A stretch of 64,000 nt of DNA, taken from JAKVCB01 sp963578605 (GTDB lineage: Bacteria; Planctomycetota; Planctomycetia; Pirellulales; Lacipirellulaceae). The stretch spans positions 3,182 to 67,181 of the forward strand of contig CAUZEA010000022.1 of the NCBI GenBank assembly GCA_963578605.1. The letters are read 5' to 3'. Positions 1-7,797 of the stretch are shown here, piece by piece. The translations under genes and the position numbers were made by a program. The notes below the pieces were generated by a model, which did no database searches, was not told the DNA's origin, and was given only the letters and a program-made list of their open reading frames with translations. The first letter of the stretch is position 1; every line of letters starts with the position of its first letter.

Positions 1-451
1 GATGTAAAGCAAGTTGTCAAATCCCAGCACCGCCTGGAGCAGGATAACATGCCGAGCGTGAACAAATTGTGGAGCGTGAATAGATCTTGCATGAGATTGC
101 CTGGAAAACAGGTTGTTGGAGAAAAACAGGCCGGCACGTGACACTACCGCGATTAGCGCCTTTGGACTGCTTCGGCAGTCCGTGTTGCTGAATCATTCCT
201 GCAAACCCCTGGCCGATGTCATGAAACGGGAGTGCGGGCGAAAGCGACATCTCCCAGGAAGGTAACGTTTTTTTAGCCGCCCGCCCAGGCACGATGTACC
301 GTAGCGGGGATGGGCGTCATGTTTTGATGGGGGCCAAATCAGCTGGTTCGATCTTTGGTGCCTACGTTACAATGAATGTAACAGCCAGAGGTGGACCTCG
401 AAGGAAAACAGTCCTCACCAACACGGCTTAAACCTGACCTGCTAAGGTAAA
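1..451. other. Intergenic stretch before the DUF1559 gene
   Basis: No gene is supported here. A minus-strand open frame over 17-292 has no recognisable domain, no ribosome binding site that I can see and a composition unlike its neighbours, so I do not call it. The 3' part must carry the promoter for the downstream gene; the only structure I see is a short perfect inverted repeat at 366-382 (listed separately). Confidence 0.5.
366..382. promoter_or_regulatory. Short inverted repeat, possible operator
   Basis: GTTACA and its exact reverse complement TGTAAC are separated by 5 bases. It lies about 70 bases upstream of the DUF1559 gene start, a position compatible with a regulator site near that gene's promoter. 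Six-base arms also arise by chance, so this is a weak call. Confidence 0.25.
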
Positions 452-454
452 GTG

Positions 455-1546
455 ATGCGAAGGTATGTCTACCGGCCCCTGCACGGTTTTACGCTGGTCG
501 AATTGCTGGTGGTGATCGCCATCATCGGCATCCTGGTGGCGTTGTTGTTGCCGGCCGTGCAAGCTGCCCGCGAGGCGGCGCGGCGCACCCAATGCACGAA
601 CAACCTCAAGCAATTGGCGCTCGGTTGCATCAACTTCGAAAGTGCCATGGGGGCATTCCCTCGGGGGAACGCGATTGACGGTACCTTTCCGAACGGTCCC
701 GGGGAAAAGGATGGGTACCTTGGCGGTCCAAGTTGGTTGTTCCAGGTTCTCTTGTACACCGAACAAAGCAACATCTACGACATCGTCGTGGCCACCGGGA
801 GCCTGGAAAAGGCGGTTAGCCAAGGGTTCCTGCCTGCCTACCTGGCCATGGCCCGTTGTCCAAGTGATGGCTGGGAACGTTATGATGGGCGGTATCACAA
901 CTACGTCGGTTCCTCCGGTCCGCAGTGCAATACCCCGCCTCGCGGCTACGACGCTCCGTTCCAACTGCACTGCAACGGCGAGGTCAGCGACAGCGGCGGC
1001 GTGCCGCCGGCGCTCAATCCCCCTACCCATGTCGGCTATGGCCCCAGCGAGAGTCACGGCCAGCCGCGCCGGAACCCTGTGACAGGGAACGCCGACATAC
1101 CCATCCCCCTTTCACTGGTCCGGGGCATGTTTGTCCGCGGCGGGACCACGATTCGCATCCATAACGTGACCGACGGGACCAGCAAAACCTTGCTGTTGGG
1201 TGAACTCTTGCCCGAGTTCTCCGAGTTCCAGCGGTACAACACTCAAGACTTTGGTTGGGCGGGGGGCAATTCTGTGGCCCAGGGCCAGACGATTCAGCCG
1301 ATCAACTGGCGGATTGATCCGGTCCCGGTCACCTCCGACTGGGACGAACGCCAGTACTGTCCCGACCCGAACCGCTGCCTGTGGAACTGGAGTGTTACCT
1401 GGGGATTCAAATCGAACCACCCGGGCGGGGCCGTCTTTGCCCTGGTCGACGGGTCTGTGCGATTCCTCTCCGAGTTGATCGACCATAAAACGTACCAGTA
1501 TTTTGGCTGCCGGCACGACGGCCAGCAGATGGATACCATTCCCTGA
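455..1546 (+). CDS. DUF1559 (pseudopilin-like) protein
   Basis: This is a planctomycete DUF1559 family protein. The N-terminus carries a type IV pilin/type II secretion prepilin signal: a short basic leader, then GFTLVELLVVIAIIGILVALLLP with the cleavage Gly-Phe and the Glu at mature position 5, then QAAREAARR. The C-terminus has the family's His-Pro-Gly-Gly...DGSVRFL ending (residues about 325-345). Members are thought to be exported pseudopilins, many copies per genome, function unknown. I take the ATG at 455 because AAGG lies 7 bases upstream; a GTG at 452 is one codon earlier and also possible. The next gene starts about 20 bases after its stop, so the two are probably cotranscribed. Confidence 0.93.
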   Translation: MRRYVYRPLHGFTLVELLVVIAIIGILVALLLPAVQAAREAARRTQCTNNLKQLALGCINFESAMGAFPRGNAIDGTFPNGPGEKDGYLGGPSWLFQVLLYTEQSNIYDIVVATGSLEKAVSQGFLPAYLAMARCPSDGWERYDGRYHNYVGSSGPQCNTPPRGYDAPFQLHCNGEVSDSGGVPPALNPPTHVGYGPSESHGQPRRNPVTGNADIPIPLSLVRGMFVRGGTTIRIHNVTDGTSKTLLLGELLPEFSEFQRYNTQDFGWAGGNSVAQGQTIQPINWRIDPVPVTSDWDERQYCPDPNRCLWNWSVTWGFKSNHPGGAVFALVDGSVRFLSELIDHKTYQYFGCRHDGQQMDTIP

Positions 1547-1567
1547 CCGGTACGGTTGGAGGAGCCG

Positions 1568-2029
1568 ATGTTCCCAACCCATTTCCCATGGCCAATGGCG
1601 GCACTGGTCCTGCTGATCGCGGTGGCCGGATGTGGCAGGGAATCGACAACCATACCGGTGCGTGGAACCGTCACACTCGACGGCCAGCCACTGCCCAGGG
1701 CAACCGTGCAATTCTTGGCCCAGGATCCAGGCGGGAGAGATGCGCTGGGGACCACCGACGCCGACGGTGTGTTCCGTCTTTCGACCTTTAAGCCCCGCGA
1801 CGGGGCCTTTGCCGGCAAGTACAAGGTCGTCGTGCGGTCGGTGCCCCAGGCCGATCCAGATGTCGTCGCCACGAACGTCCAGGAGGCCATGCGGGCTGCC
1901 AGCAGGCGCCAGAAACCGATCGGCCCGCTGGTCATCATCGCCCCGCGCTACAGCCACCCGGGCAAAACGATCCTCAAGCAGGAGGTTCCTCCCAGCGGGG
2001 ATGTGGTCTTTGCGCTACAGAGCAAGTGA
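1568..2029 (+). CDS. Small lipoprotein with carboxypeptidase-regulatory-like fold
   Basis: The 153-residue product starts with a signal sequence ending in a lipobox (AVAGC, Cys about residue 22), so it is probably a lipoprotein. The rest (PVRGTVTLDGQPLPRATVQFLAQ...GTTDADGVFRLSTF...GKYKVVV) matches the beta-sandwich pattern of carboxypeptidase regulatory-like/transthyretin-type domains. Small proteins of this kind very commonly follow DUF1559 genes in planctomycetes, as here. I chose the ATG at 1568 because GGAGG sits just upstream; a TTG at 1556 is in frame but overlaps that ribosome binding site. Function unknown; a cell-surface role is inferred. Confidence 0.85.
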   Translation: MFPTHFPWPMAALVLLIAVAGCGRESTTIPVRGTVTLDGQPLPRATVQFLAQDPGGRDALGTTDADGVFRLSTFKPRDGAFAGKYKVVVRSVPQADPDVVATNVQEAMRAASRRQKPIGPLVIIAPRYSHPGKTILKQEVPPSGDVVFALQSK

Positions 2030-2104
2030 CCAAGTCTCCTGGTGCTCTAACGCCGCTGACCTGCAACGCTCCTGGCCGAATGGTTCTTTGGCATACCATC
2101 CAAA

Positions 2105-2118
2105 GGGGGGGGGGGGGG
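2105..2118. repeat. G14 homopolymer tract
   Basis: Fourteen consecutive G residues in the gap between two convergent genes (lipoprotein on the plus strand, peptidase on the minus strand). It lies in no supported coding frame. Such tracts vary in length by slippage and are also a common site of assembly error. Confidence 0.9.
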
Positions 2119-2178
2119 TGCCTCTATGCACAACTTGAAACCAGCAACCCGGAAACAGCCTTTGCCATTGGGTGCTGG

Positions 2179-4329
2179 TCAATGGGTGCGCTTCATTCCC
2201 AAATTCTGGACCAGAAATGCCCACAAATCAGCTGCTTGTTCAATCTGTTTCCTGGTGGGGGTTCCGGCGCCATGGCCTGCCCGGGTTTCGATGCGAATCA
2301 GAACGGGCGCTGGACCCGCCTGGGCATTTTGCAAAGCCGCAGCAAACTTGAAACTGTGCATAGGCACCACACGATCATCGGTATCGGCGGTCGTGATCAG
2401 CGTTGCCGGATAATTGCGACCTGGCTTGATGTTGTGATAGGGAGAATAGTCCAACAGGGTCTTGAATTGTTCCGGATCATCCGCCGAGCCGTATTCGGCA
2501 GTCCAAAATCGACCGGCGGTAAACTGATGGAACCGCAACATGTCCATAACACCCACGGCTGGCAAACAGGCACCAAACAGTTCCGGGCGTTGGGTCATCA
2601 CGGCACCAACCAGCAATCCCCCATTGCTACCACCTTGAATCGCGAGCCGCTCGGGCCGCGTGACCTTCTGTTGAACAAGCCACTCGGCAGCAGCAATGAA
2701 GTCGTCAAACACGTTTTGCTTTTTGTCGAGCTTGCCGGCGAGGTGCCAGTCTTCCCCATATTCGCCCCCACCACGGAGATTGGCGATTGCCATGATTCCG
2801 CCCATCTCCATCCAGGCAAGCCGGCTCACTGAAAAATAGGGGGTCAGCGAAACCGAAAATCCACCATATCCGTACAGCAACGTCGGATTGTTCCCGTCCC
2901 ACTCGAGCCCCTTTCGGTGCGCCAGAAACATCGGGATTCGGGTTCCGTCTTTACTTGCGTAAAAGACCTGTTCCACGAGGTAATCCTCCGGATCGAAATC
3001 GACCTTTGGTTGCCGGATCAACCGGGATTGTCCCGTGCGCATGTCGTACCGGTAGATACCAGTGGGGGTGTTGTAACTGGTGAAGCTGAAAAACGTTTCG
3101 GTATCGGTCATTTTGCCCGCAAAGCCTGCCGCACTGCCCATTCCAGACAACTTCACGTCACGTTGATGCGCACCTGCCAGTGAAAAAATACCGACACGCG
3201 ACAACACATCTTCCAAATAGGTGGCCACAATCTGGTCATTAATCAGGCTCACCGACTCCAGCGTGGCCGACCTTGCCGGCAATATCTCGACGAGGTTTTT
3301 ACGCCCAGGGCGTTCCACGTCCATCACGACAAGCCGCTTTGTGGGAGCCTCGTAATCAGTCAACAGAAACAAGCGTTGCCCTGTACTCCCAACGGGATAA
3401 AACTGGTTGTCAAAATCGGTGATGAGCGGTCGCCACGGCGAATCGGCCTCGCTGACCGACCGATAGTGGAGTTGGTTTTTCTCGTCGGTGCTTTTTTCGA
3501 TGGTGAGCAGCAGGTACCTGCTGTCTTCGGTCGGCTCGACAAAGAAATGCCAGTCGGGGTGATCGGGCCGCTGATAAACCAGTTGGTCTTCTCCCTGCGA
3601 AGTCCCAATCCGATGGAAATAAACCATTTGGTTGAGTGCGACTGATTGGTACGTTTCACCTTCATCCGGTTCCGGATAGCGGTTGTAATAGAAACCGGTA
3701 CCCTCCTGGTTCCATCGAATAGGACTGAATTTTACCCAGCGTAGTTGGTCGTCGAGCAATTCGCCCGACTCGACGTTAAGGACACGAATCGTGCGCCAAT
3801 CGGAACCGGCTTCACTTTTTTGATAGGCCACGTATTGACCGTCGTCACTCGGTTCGTAGCCGGCAAGGGAGGTGGTGCCGTCTTCAGACCACAGATTGGG
3901 GTCGATCAGGACCTTTCCTTCAGCATCGTACGTATCGGCAACGTAAAGTACCGATTGGTTCTGGAGTCCGTCATTCTTGGAATAGAAATACCTATCACCG
4001 GCATGGCTCGGAATCCCGTATCGGGTCACGTTCCACAGTTTGGTGAGTCTCTTGATCATTGGCTCTCGCTCGGGTATCGCGTCCAGGTAAGCCCGGGTCA
4101 CTGCGTTCTCTGCCGCTACCCACTCGGCAACTTCCGCCGACTCGCGAACATCGGCTTCGAGCCACCGGTATGGGTCGGCAACGCTGGTTCCATGAATCAG
4201 GTCAACCTGTCTGGATGTTGGGGTCTTCATGGGCTCAGTGGCAGAGATCATTGGGGGTAGTAGCGCCAGAAAAATGGCTCCGCTGGCTGTACCACACCTG
4301 CACGCAACTCGAATGGCATCGCCGCACAC
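2179..4329 (-). CDS. Prolyl oligopeptidase (S9A serine peptidase)
   Basis: A 716-residue S9A peptidase cleaving after proline in short peptides. The order is: N-terminal signal-like segment (GAIFLALLPPMISA), the family's N-terminal DPYRWLE motif (about residues 52-58), a seven-bladed propeller region, and a C-terminal alpha/beta-hydrolase domain. The catalytic Ser568 lies in GGSNGGLL; the Asp is in the TADTDDRVVPMHS segment and the His in RAGHGAG. Length is near that of known family members (about 700). The start is a GTG; ATGs 26 and 33 codons further in would remove the signal, so export depends on the start. It stands alone and is convergent with the preceding lipoprotein gene. Confidence 0.93.
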   Translation of the reverse strand: MCGDAIRVACRCGTASGAIFLALLPPMISATEPMKTPTSRQVDLIHGTSVADPYRWLEADVRESAEVAEWVAAENAVTRAYLDAIPEREPMIKRLTKLWNVTRYGIPSHAGDRYFYSKNDGLQNQSVLYVADTYDAEGKVLIDPNLWSEDGTTSLAGYEPSDDGQYVAYQKSEAGSDWRTIRVLNVESGELLDDQLRWVKFSPIRWNQEGTGFYYNRYPEPDEGETYQSVALNQMVYFHRIGTSQGEDQLVYQRPDHPDWHFFVEPTEDSRYLLLTIEKSTDEKNQLHYRSVSEADSPWRPLITDFDNQFYPVGSTGQRLFLLTDYEAPTKRLVVMDVERPGRKNLVEILPARSATLESVSLINDQIVATYLEDVLSRVGIFSLAGAHQRDVKLSGMGSAAGFAGKMTDTETFFSFTSYNTPTGIYRYDMRTGQSRLIRQPKVDFDPEDYLVEQVFYASKDGTRIPMFLAHRKGLEWDGNNPTLLYGYGGFSVSLTPYFSVSRLAWMEMGGIMAIANLRGGGEYGEDWHLAGKLDKKQNVFDDFIAAAEWLVQQKVTRPERLAIQGGSNGGLLVGAVMTQRPELFGACLPAVGVMDMLRFHQFTAGRFWTAEYGSADDPEQFKTLLDYSPYHNIKPGRNYPATLITTADTDDRVVPMHSFKFAAALQNAQAGPAPVLIRIETRAGHGAGTPTRKQIEQAADLWAFLVQNLGMKRTH

Positions 4330-4774
4330 CGTGAAATCCTCATCGTGGTTAGCCCATGCAACTGAAGTGACCAGGGGGACGCGAACGAACTCGCATTATC
4401 GCGACATGCCACAGGTCCGGCCAGAACAGTCCAACCGGCCTGCGGAAGGCCCGTCCTCGCCAGGTTTCTTGGTGTTTTGAACCCTTTTCTGATTGCGGTC
4501 GTCATCTTTTGACTGAATGAGCAGATAATTTCCGGAAATTTCTGGTCGAATCGCCGCCTGAAGTGATTTTGCGCTGAAGACTTCTAAGGTGGCCTTATTT
4601 GACGCGAACCAGGGCGTCTCAGGCCACCGCCAAAGCTTGTCCTGGCCGCACAGAATTGTCAGCGGAAAAAAAGAAAAACTGAGCCGCACAAATCGCTCGC
4701 ACGACACGTACAAAAGGTGTCTGGCAGGATGTGCCGGTTTCACCTGCTGGCAGGAAATTACAAGGGATCCTTCC
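4330..4774. other. Divergent intergenic region
   Basis: This 445-base stretch separates the peptidase gene (minus) from the small basic protein gene (plus) and should carry both promoters. I find no convincing gene. A 5-bp inverted repeat (GACAC/GTGTC, 4703-4721) lies about 55 bases before the plus-strand start but is too short to call a site. Confidence 0.5.
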
Positions 4775-4996
4775 ATGTCTACAATTTCACACCGGGACTT
4801 CGATGATTACGAGTATCAGCCCGATGAAGAAGGGTTCGATCTTCGGCAAAAAATCTTTCGTTCACGTGAAGGTCTCATGCCTGTCGGCAATGCGGCCTCT
4901 TCTTTGCGAGGTCGGCATCGCAACAAAGCACACCAGCGCCGTAACAGTCTGCGTGTTAACGGCATCCACCGCCGCCGGGTTCGCAAAATGAGCTAG
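4775..4996 (+). CDS. Small protein with acidic head and very basic tail
   Basis: A 73-residue protein with no family that I recognise. Residues 1-25 are acidic and aromatic (DFDDYEYQPDEEGFD). From about residue 43 the chain is extremely Arg/Lys/His-rich (RGRHRNKAHQRRN...HRRRVRKMS). This two-part charge pattern suggests nucleic acid or ribosome binding, by inference only. AAGGG lies 8 bases before the ATG, and the frame upstream of this ATG shows no such composition, so I take the short form. The YchF-like gene follows after 169 bases in the same direction, so the two could be linked. Confidence 0.7.
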   Translation: MSTISHRDFDDYEYQPDEEGFDLRQKIFRSREGLMPVGNAASSLRGRHRNKAHQRRNSLRVNGIHRRRVRKMS

Positions 4997-5165
4997 GGCG
5001 AATCCCCTTTCTCGTCGACTGCATCTTGCTTTAATGGCACTGTTGATGTCATGATTCCAGGCATCTTGGGGTTTGTTACCCTGAGCGTTTTGGGGAATCA
5101 CTTTGCCTGAAAAATTCCTCAACTGAGGAAATGGCACGTGTGACAGTCATCTGGAGATTACGCCA

Positions 5166-6191
5166 ATGAAAATCGGTATCGTCGGCTATCAAGGCTCTGG
5201 CAAGAGCACCCTGTTCGAGTGGCTCACCGGCGGACCGGCCGACCCGGCCCTTGCGCATACGATTCAAAGCGCGATGGTGACGATTCCCGAAGCCCATGTC
5301 GACGGCCTGTGTGCGATCTACCAGCCGAAAAAGATCACGATGGCTGCGCTCGAAATTGTCGACACGCCAGGTTTGAGCCGCAGTCACGAAGGGAGTGCTC
5401 AAAAACTGGCCATGATTCGCGAGGCAGGCTGTTTGGTCGTCGTGGTGGCTACCTTTGCCGGCAATAATGCGGCCGCTGACCTCACAAGCTTCGAGGACGA
5501 TCTTTTGCTGGCAGACCTGGACTTGGTCGCCAGGCGAATTGAAAGAATCCAGGAGCAGCTCAAAAAAGCCCGCGCTAACCGCGAGGAATTGTCCGAGGAA
5601 CTGGCAGCGCTGGAACCACTGCGCGATGTTTTGGAGAATGGGCAGGCTCTGCGGGGATTGGAGCTGACACCATTGCAGCAGCGACTGATCCGTGCATTCC
5701 AGCTGCTTTCGAATAAACCTCGCCTGGTTGTCATCAATATGTCGGAAGACGAAGCCGATCCCCGGAAGTACCGCGAGCTGGTGTCTGACAATACACCCCT
5801 CCTCACGATTCCACTCGATCTTGAGCGTGAGCTTTCCCAAATGGAGGCAACTGAGCGGGCATCCTTCTACGAAGAAATGGGTATTGTCCCAAGTGACCCC
5901 AGTCAGTTAGTACGGGTCATGATGGAAACTTCCGGCCAGATGCTGTTCTTTACGACCGGGGACAAAGAAGTTCGGACCTGGCTGATTTCCCGTGGTTCCA
6001 CAGCCCTCGATGCAGCAGGCGGCATCCACACCGACCTGGCAAGGGGATTTATTCGCGCCGAAACCATGAATGTCGATGATCTAATTCGCCTGGGAAGTGA
6101 GCGCGAGATCAAGGCGCACGATCTGATGCGGGCTGAACACAAAGATTATGTGATCCAGGATGGGGACATTCTCTTGATCCGGCACAATTAA
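5166..6191 (+). CDS. YchF/OLA1-like P-loop NTPase
   Basis: A 341-residue Obg-superfamily NTPase. It has a P-loop GYQGSGKST (7-15), a DTPG G3 motif (66-69), a coiled-coil insert (about 120-165), NMSE (191-194) where YchF proteins carry NxxE and so favour ATP over GTP, and a C-terminal TGS-like/DUF933 domain (about 258-341). YchF proteins bind ribosomes and influence stress translation. The G1 sequence differs from the usual GLPNVGKST, so this may be a paralogue rather than the main YchF. GGAGA lies about 7 bases before the ATG. Confidence 0.85.
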   Translation: MKIGIVGYQGSGKSTLFEWLTGGPADPALAHTIQSAMVTIPEAHVDGLCAIYQPKKITMAALEIVDTPGLSRSHEGSAQKLAMIREAGCLVVVVATFAGNNAAADLTSFEDDLLLADLDLVARRIERIQEQLKKARANREELSEELAALEPLRDVLENGQALRGLELTPLQQRLIRAFQLLSNKPRLVVINMSEDEADPRKYRELVSDNTPLLTIPLDLERELSQMEATERASFYEEMGIVPSDPSQLVRVMMETSGQMLFFTTGDKEVRTWLISRGSTALDAAGGIHTDLARGFIRAETMNVDDLIRLGSEREIKAHDLMRAEHKDYVIQDGDILLIRHN

Positions 6192-6359
6192 GCTGGTGGC
6201 ACCCTCACAACTTCCAGTCCTGCCTTGGCCGTCGATGCGAAAGGCGGTTGCAGAGCCCATGGTTTGAAGAGCGCGTGGTGTGGTCAAAGTCTGCGGCCTG
6301 GTTATGGCCCTGCTTTCACTCAAGCGGCTCAACCGGTGCCACAGATTCCGGGTGTGGAG

Positions 6360-7403
6360 TTATTCACCGATCAGCACCTTAAAGCAAAGTGCAATCGCAA
6401 TGCAGTAAACCACCAGCAACACCACGCCAAACGTTCGCGGCAACCGCTCCGGGAAGGCGATTGTACCAACTCGAAATACAATCAGCACGCCGAGCATTGT
6501 GGGGAAGAGAAACTGGAAGAACTCAGGGCCCGCGGTAAGTCCTTCTGGAGTAACCGCCGCCGCCGCACCTGCCACAAACAACACGTTCAAAATGTCGGCA
6601 CCAATGATGTTGCCAACTGCCAAATCGCCATGGCCTCGACGCGACGCAGTCACTGCGGTCACCAGCTCCGGTAGCGATGTTCCAAACGCAACAAGGGTGG
6701 CAGCGATGATGCCCTCTGGCACACCGAGGCGCTGTGCTGCCTCTTTCACTGCGGGAATGAGTGCCCAACTCGATCCCACCACGAGTAGGATGGCGATCAC
6801 GAACTTCGCACAAGTGTAGAAGTTTGACGCGGTCGAATCGCGTTCAAACTCTTCAAGTGCCCCATCGGTGTGAATTTTCCTGGCCCAATGGACCGAGAGC
6901 CAGAGATATCCGGCCAGTAAGGCGAGGAACACAAAACCGATGGTTTGAGGAAGGTTCCCTCCCCCGCCTTGGAAAACATCGAGTGGCCCTGCCCAGGGCC
7001 AGCAGGCAGCCACCAGCAGGAATCCCGCAGCAAACTGGAGCCAGCCCTGTCGATTGACAATCTGCCTGGGAAGCAGCGGTGGTGCGATCAGGCAGGCAAT
7101 CCCGAGAATCAAACCTGTGTCGCAAATAACGGAGCCGACAGCATTTCCGAGTGCTAAGCCAGGGTCACCTTGAACAGCCGCGAGTACCGAGACGGCTGCC
7201 TCGGGCATGGTCGTACCGAGACTGACAACCGTGGCACCAATGACGATTTTGGGCAACCCAAATCGTTCCGAAAGCACGACGGCTTCGGCAACAAGACCGT
7301 CGGCTGCTTTGCCGAGAATGGCCAGCAGCACAACAATGGCCCCGGTCAAAAACACGGGGTTCAGCGTGTTATAGAATCCGTCAAGCGAATGAAGGTGTTC
7401 CAT
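6360..7403 (-). CDS. CaCA-family sodium/calcium exchanger
   Basis: A 347-residue integral membrane protein with two alpha-repeats typical of cation/Ca2+ exchangers (YrbG-like branch). The first is GATVVSLGTTMPEAAVS...GNAVGSVICDTGL (about 57-95); the second is ATLVAFGTSLPELVTA...GDLAVGNIIGADILNVLF (about 235-275). The two GT(T/S)(M/L)PE acidic positions are the conserved ion-binding glutamates of the family. About ten hydrophobic segments surround a hydrophilic central loop (near KIHTDGALEEFERD). It should exchange Na+ or H+ for Ca2+ at the inner membrane. It is transcribed alone, divergent from the symporter pair downstream. Confidence 0.92.
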   Translation of the reverse strand: MEHLHSLDGFYNTLNPVFLTGAIVVLLAILGKAADGLVAEAVVLSERFGLPKIVIGATVVSLGTTMPEAAVSVLAAVQGDPGLALGNAVGSVICDTGLILGIACLIAPPLLPRQIVNRQGWLQFAAGFLLVAACWPWAGPLDVFQGGGGNLPQTIGFVFLALLAGYLWLSVHWARKIHTDGALEEFERDSTASNFYTCAKFVIAILLVVGSSWALIPAVKEAAQRLGVPEGIIAATLVAFGTSLPELVTAVTASRRGHGDLAVGNIIGADILNVLFVAGAAAAVTPEGLTAGPEFFQFLFPTMLGVLIVFRVGTIAFPERLPRTFGVVLLVVYCIAIALCFKVLIGE

Positions 7404-7521
7404 GGTCCCTGTCGTAACGCAAGAGCCGTCCCACGGTCAAGCGGTGACATTGCGAGTGAAATGGGAATTCGATATCTTCCTTCATGGTCGACACCCGAAT
7501 CCCGTCCCACGAGCCTGATCC

Positions 7522-7797
7522 ATGAATAACAGAAATGCCCGTCTTGGATTTATACTCTTCAGTATTTATCTGGTTCTGTACGGCGGTTTTGTATTTATCA
7601 ACGCATTTGCTCCATATTTGATGGAGCTCACACCGCTGGCGGGTGTCAACCTGGCAATCTGGTATGGTTTCGGATTGATCGTGGCGGCATTGGTCCTGGC
7701 CTTGATCTATGGCTGGCTTGCCTCGAATCCATCGGATGACGAGATCGATTCACAATCTTCCGGGGACGGAACAAACTCTGGGGAATCGGCTCGGTGA
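7522..7797 (+). CDS. DUF485 membrane protein, partner of ActP-type symporter
   Basis: A 91-residue protein with two membrane segments: FILFSIYLVLYGGFVFINAF (about 10-29) and IWYGFGLIVAALVLALIYGWL (about 46-66). The pattern RLGFILFSIYLVLYGGFVF...IWYGFGLIVAALVLALIY is that of DUF485, small proteins routinely encoded just before acetate/solute symporters of the SSS family. The tail is acidic and Ser-rich. Its stop overlaps the GTG start of the next gene (GTGA), which indicates translational coupling and a common role. Confidence 0.88.
   Translation: MNNRNARLGFILFSIYLVLYGGFVFINAFAPYLMELTPLAGVNLAIWYGFGLIVAALVLALIYGWLASNPSDDEIDSQSSGDGTNSGESAR

Noticed and set aside
17..292. 91-codon minus-strand frame near the window start
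   Set aside because: No recognisable domain, no ribosome binding site seen, Cys/Ser-rich random-looking composition.
2026..2832. 268-codon plus-strand frame over the end of the peptidase gene
   Set aside because: Runs through the G14 tract and antisense to the catalytic domain of the peptidase.
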